Part shown: positions 4,841 to 5,696 of the stretch, piece after piece
How the letters are laid out: each line of letters starts with the position of its first letter
Position numbering within the stretch: the first letter of the stretch is position 1
DNA from: Rhodospirillaceae bacterium
GTDB lineage: Bacteria; Pseudomonadota; Alphaproteobacteria; UBA11136
NCBI GenBank assembly: GCA_018663165.1
Contig: JABJES010000233.1
Coordinates: 1-5,696, forward strand
Direction of reading: 5' to 3'
DNA: 5,696 nucleotides
Program-made: the position numbers and the translations under genes
The notes under the pieces: generated by a model
Databases searched by the model: none
Seen by the model: only the letters and a program-made list of their open reading frames with translations
What the model was told of the DNA's origin: nothing

Positions 4841-5696
4841 AAGATTTTTGTCTGCGAATACATTACCGGAGGCGGGCTTTTAGGCGAACCCTTACCGCCA
4901 TCTCTGGCGAAAGAGGGCGACCTCATGCTCGGCGCGCTGATCCGCGACCTTGCCCAGACCCGCGTCAACGGTGCCGCCCCGACGATTACCGCCAGCCGCG
5001 ACCCGCGCCTGCCCATTCCCGATCTTCCTGCCCACTTCGTCTTTCCACAACCCTTTGAGGAAATAGACGCCCTATGGGGGCGCTTGATCACCGATGCACA
5101 AGCGGTCTGGCCAATCGCGCCGGAAACCGATGGTGCTTTGGCAAAATTATCAGCCTCTGTGCTTGCCTTTGAGCGGCTCCTGCTTGGCTCAACTCCAAAA
5201 GCGGTCAGGGTCACCCAGAGCAAATTTAAAACCCTGCGACGGCTGAATATTGCAAAAATCCCCGCCGTGCCGGGTTCCCGGATCTGGGAGACGCCGCCGG
5301 GCTCGCCATCTGGTTACGTGCTTAAGCCCGACGACGGCGCAGGTGCTGCCGACACCCGCTATTTTGAAACATTCTCAGGCCTGCAAAGCTGGCTCGACGG
5401 CCAGCCCCATGACCGGGCCTTTATGGTTCAACCCTTCATGAAGGGCGAACTGGCGAGCCTCTCTGTTCTTTTTCTCGATGGAAGAGCAGAGCTCCTCACC
5501 TGTAACCGGCAAACCGTCACCCTTGAAGAATCAGTGTTCCGGCTTGAGATGATCGAACTTGGAGCCATGGAATCCCGCCGCGCCGCCTTTAGCGAACTTG
5601 CCGAAAAGGTGGCCGCCGCCTTTCCCGGTCTCTGGGGCTACGGCGGTATCGATGTGATCTGCCAAGGGGATAATATAGAGGGCGACGACATCCATG
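4838..5696 (+). CDS. ATP-grasp protein resembling MfnD (tyramine-L-glutamate ligase), 3' truncated by window
   Basis: The frame is open from TTG 4838 to the end of the window, giving 286 residues without a stop; the gene continues to the right. It begins KIFVCEYITGGGL (residues 2-14), the signature start of COG1821-type ATP-grasp proteins, which include archaeal MfnD, the ligase joining tyramine to the gamma-carboxyl of glutamate in methanofuran synthesis. Further ATP-grasp parts are GYVLKPDDGAGAADTRYF with Lys163 and the Gly167-Ala170 loop, VQPFMKGELASLSVLF (around 195-212), and GYGGIDVI (267-274). The final E-x-N metal motif would lie just beyond the edge. Bacterial methylofuran contains a glutamylated tyrosine/tyramine-type unit, so a ligase role there is likely but not proven. 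The TTG start is chosen because it has AAGG 8 nt upstream and puts the signature at the N-terminus; an in-frame ATG at 4778 would add 20 atypical residues deep within the opposite gene. Confidence 0.85.
   Translation, partial: MKIFVCEYITGGGLLGEPLPPSLAKEGDLMLGALIRDLAQTRVNGAAPTITASRDPRLPIPDLPAHFVFPQPFEEIDALWGRLITDAQAVWPIAPETDGALAKLSASVLAFERLLLGSTPKAVRVTQSKFKTLRRLNIAKIPAVPGSRIWETPPGSPSGYVLKPDDGAGAADTRYFETFSGLQSWLDGQPHDRAFMVQPFMKGELASLSVLFLDGRAELLTCNRQTVTLEESVFRLEMIELGAMESRRAAFSELAEKVAAAFPGLWGYGGIDVICQGDNIEGDDIH

Noticed and set aside
4831..5223. A 130-codon minus-strand open frame upstream of the HisA-like gene
   Set aside because: It is antisense to the MfnD-like gene, which has the EYITGGG signature and continuous ATP-grasp motifs; the minus-strand frame has none.

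Overview
This GC-rich window (roughly 60% GC by eye) is a one-carbon metabolism island of the tetrahydromethanopterin (H4MPT)/methylofuran formaldehyde-oxidation pathway, as found in methylotrophic proteobacteria. Fae and Mch are both recognisable at protein level, and the order mch-orf5-orf7-fae is, from established knowledge, the core order in Methylobacterium/Methylorubrum extorquens AM1. The Fae sequence (170 aa, N-terminal GDGNEVAHIDLIIGPRG block) looks alphaproteobacterial, so a methylotrophic or formaldehyde-detoxifying alphaproteobacterium is the best guess. Species cannot be assigned by reading alone.

Layout. Positions 1-461 hold the 3' end of an ATP-grasp gene (Orf17-like), followed after 27 nt by mch (489-1481). 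An ATP-grasp RimK-like gene (Orf5-like, 1468-2394) overlaps mch by 14 nt. After 23 nt with a clear ribosome binding site comes a CitG/MdcB-like gene (Orf7-like, 2418-3299). These four look like one operon. A 106-nt AT-richer gap with a perfect 14-bp palindrome and a strong Shine-Dalgarno precedes fae (3406-3918), which ends before a textbook intrinsic terminator (4037-4068). Beyond it lies a reverse-strand HisA-like TIM-barrel gene (4100-4825). It diverges from a third ATP-grasp gene resembling MfnD tyramine-glutamate ligase (4838 to the window end). The start codons of these last two genes are both TTG and only 12 bp apart.

How it works together. Fae condenses formaldehyde with (dephospho-)H4MPT to methylene-H4MPT. 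A dehydrogenase (MtdB or MtdA, not in this window) makes methenyl-H4MPT, and Mch hydrolyses it to formyl-H4MPT, which Ftr/Fhc (not in window) hands to methylofuran for release as formate. The remaining five genes are plausibly cofactor-biosynthesis genes: three ATP-grasp ligases, one CitG-like nucleotide-dependent transferase and one HisA-like barrel. They would build the glutamylated methylofuran tail and/or the H4MPT side chain. Apart from the resemblance of the last gene to MfnD, the exact reaction of each is not established by anything visible here.

The most interesting points are the ultra-compact TTG/TTG divergent start region, the concentration of uncharacterised cofactor genes, the palindrome in front of fae, and a 16-bp tandem duplication at the end of the HisA-like gene. 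No RNA genes, CRISPR arrays, insertion sequences or phage elements were seen.
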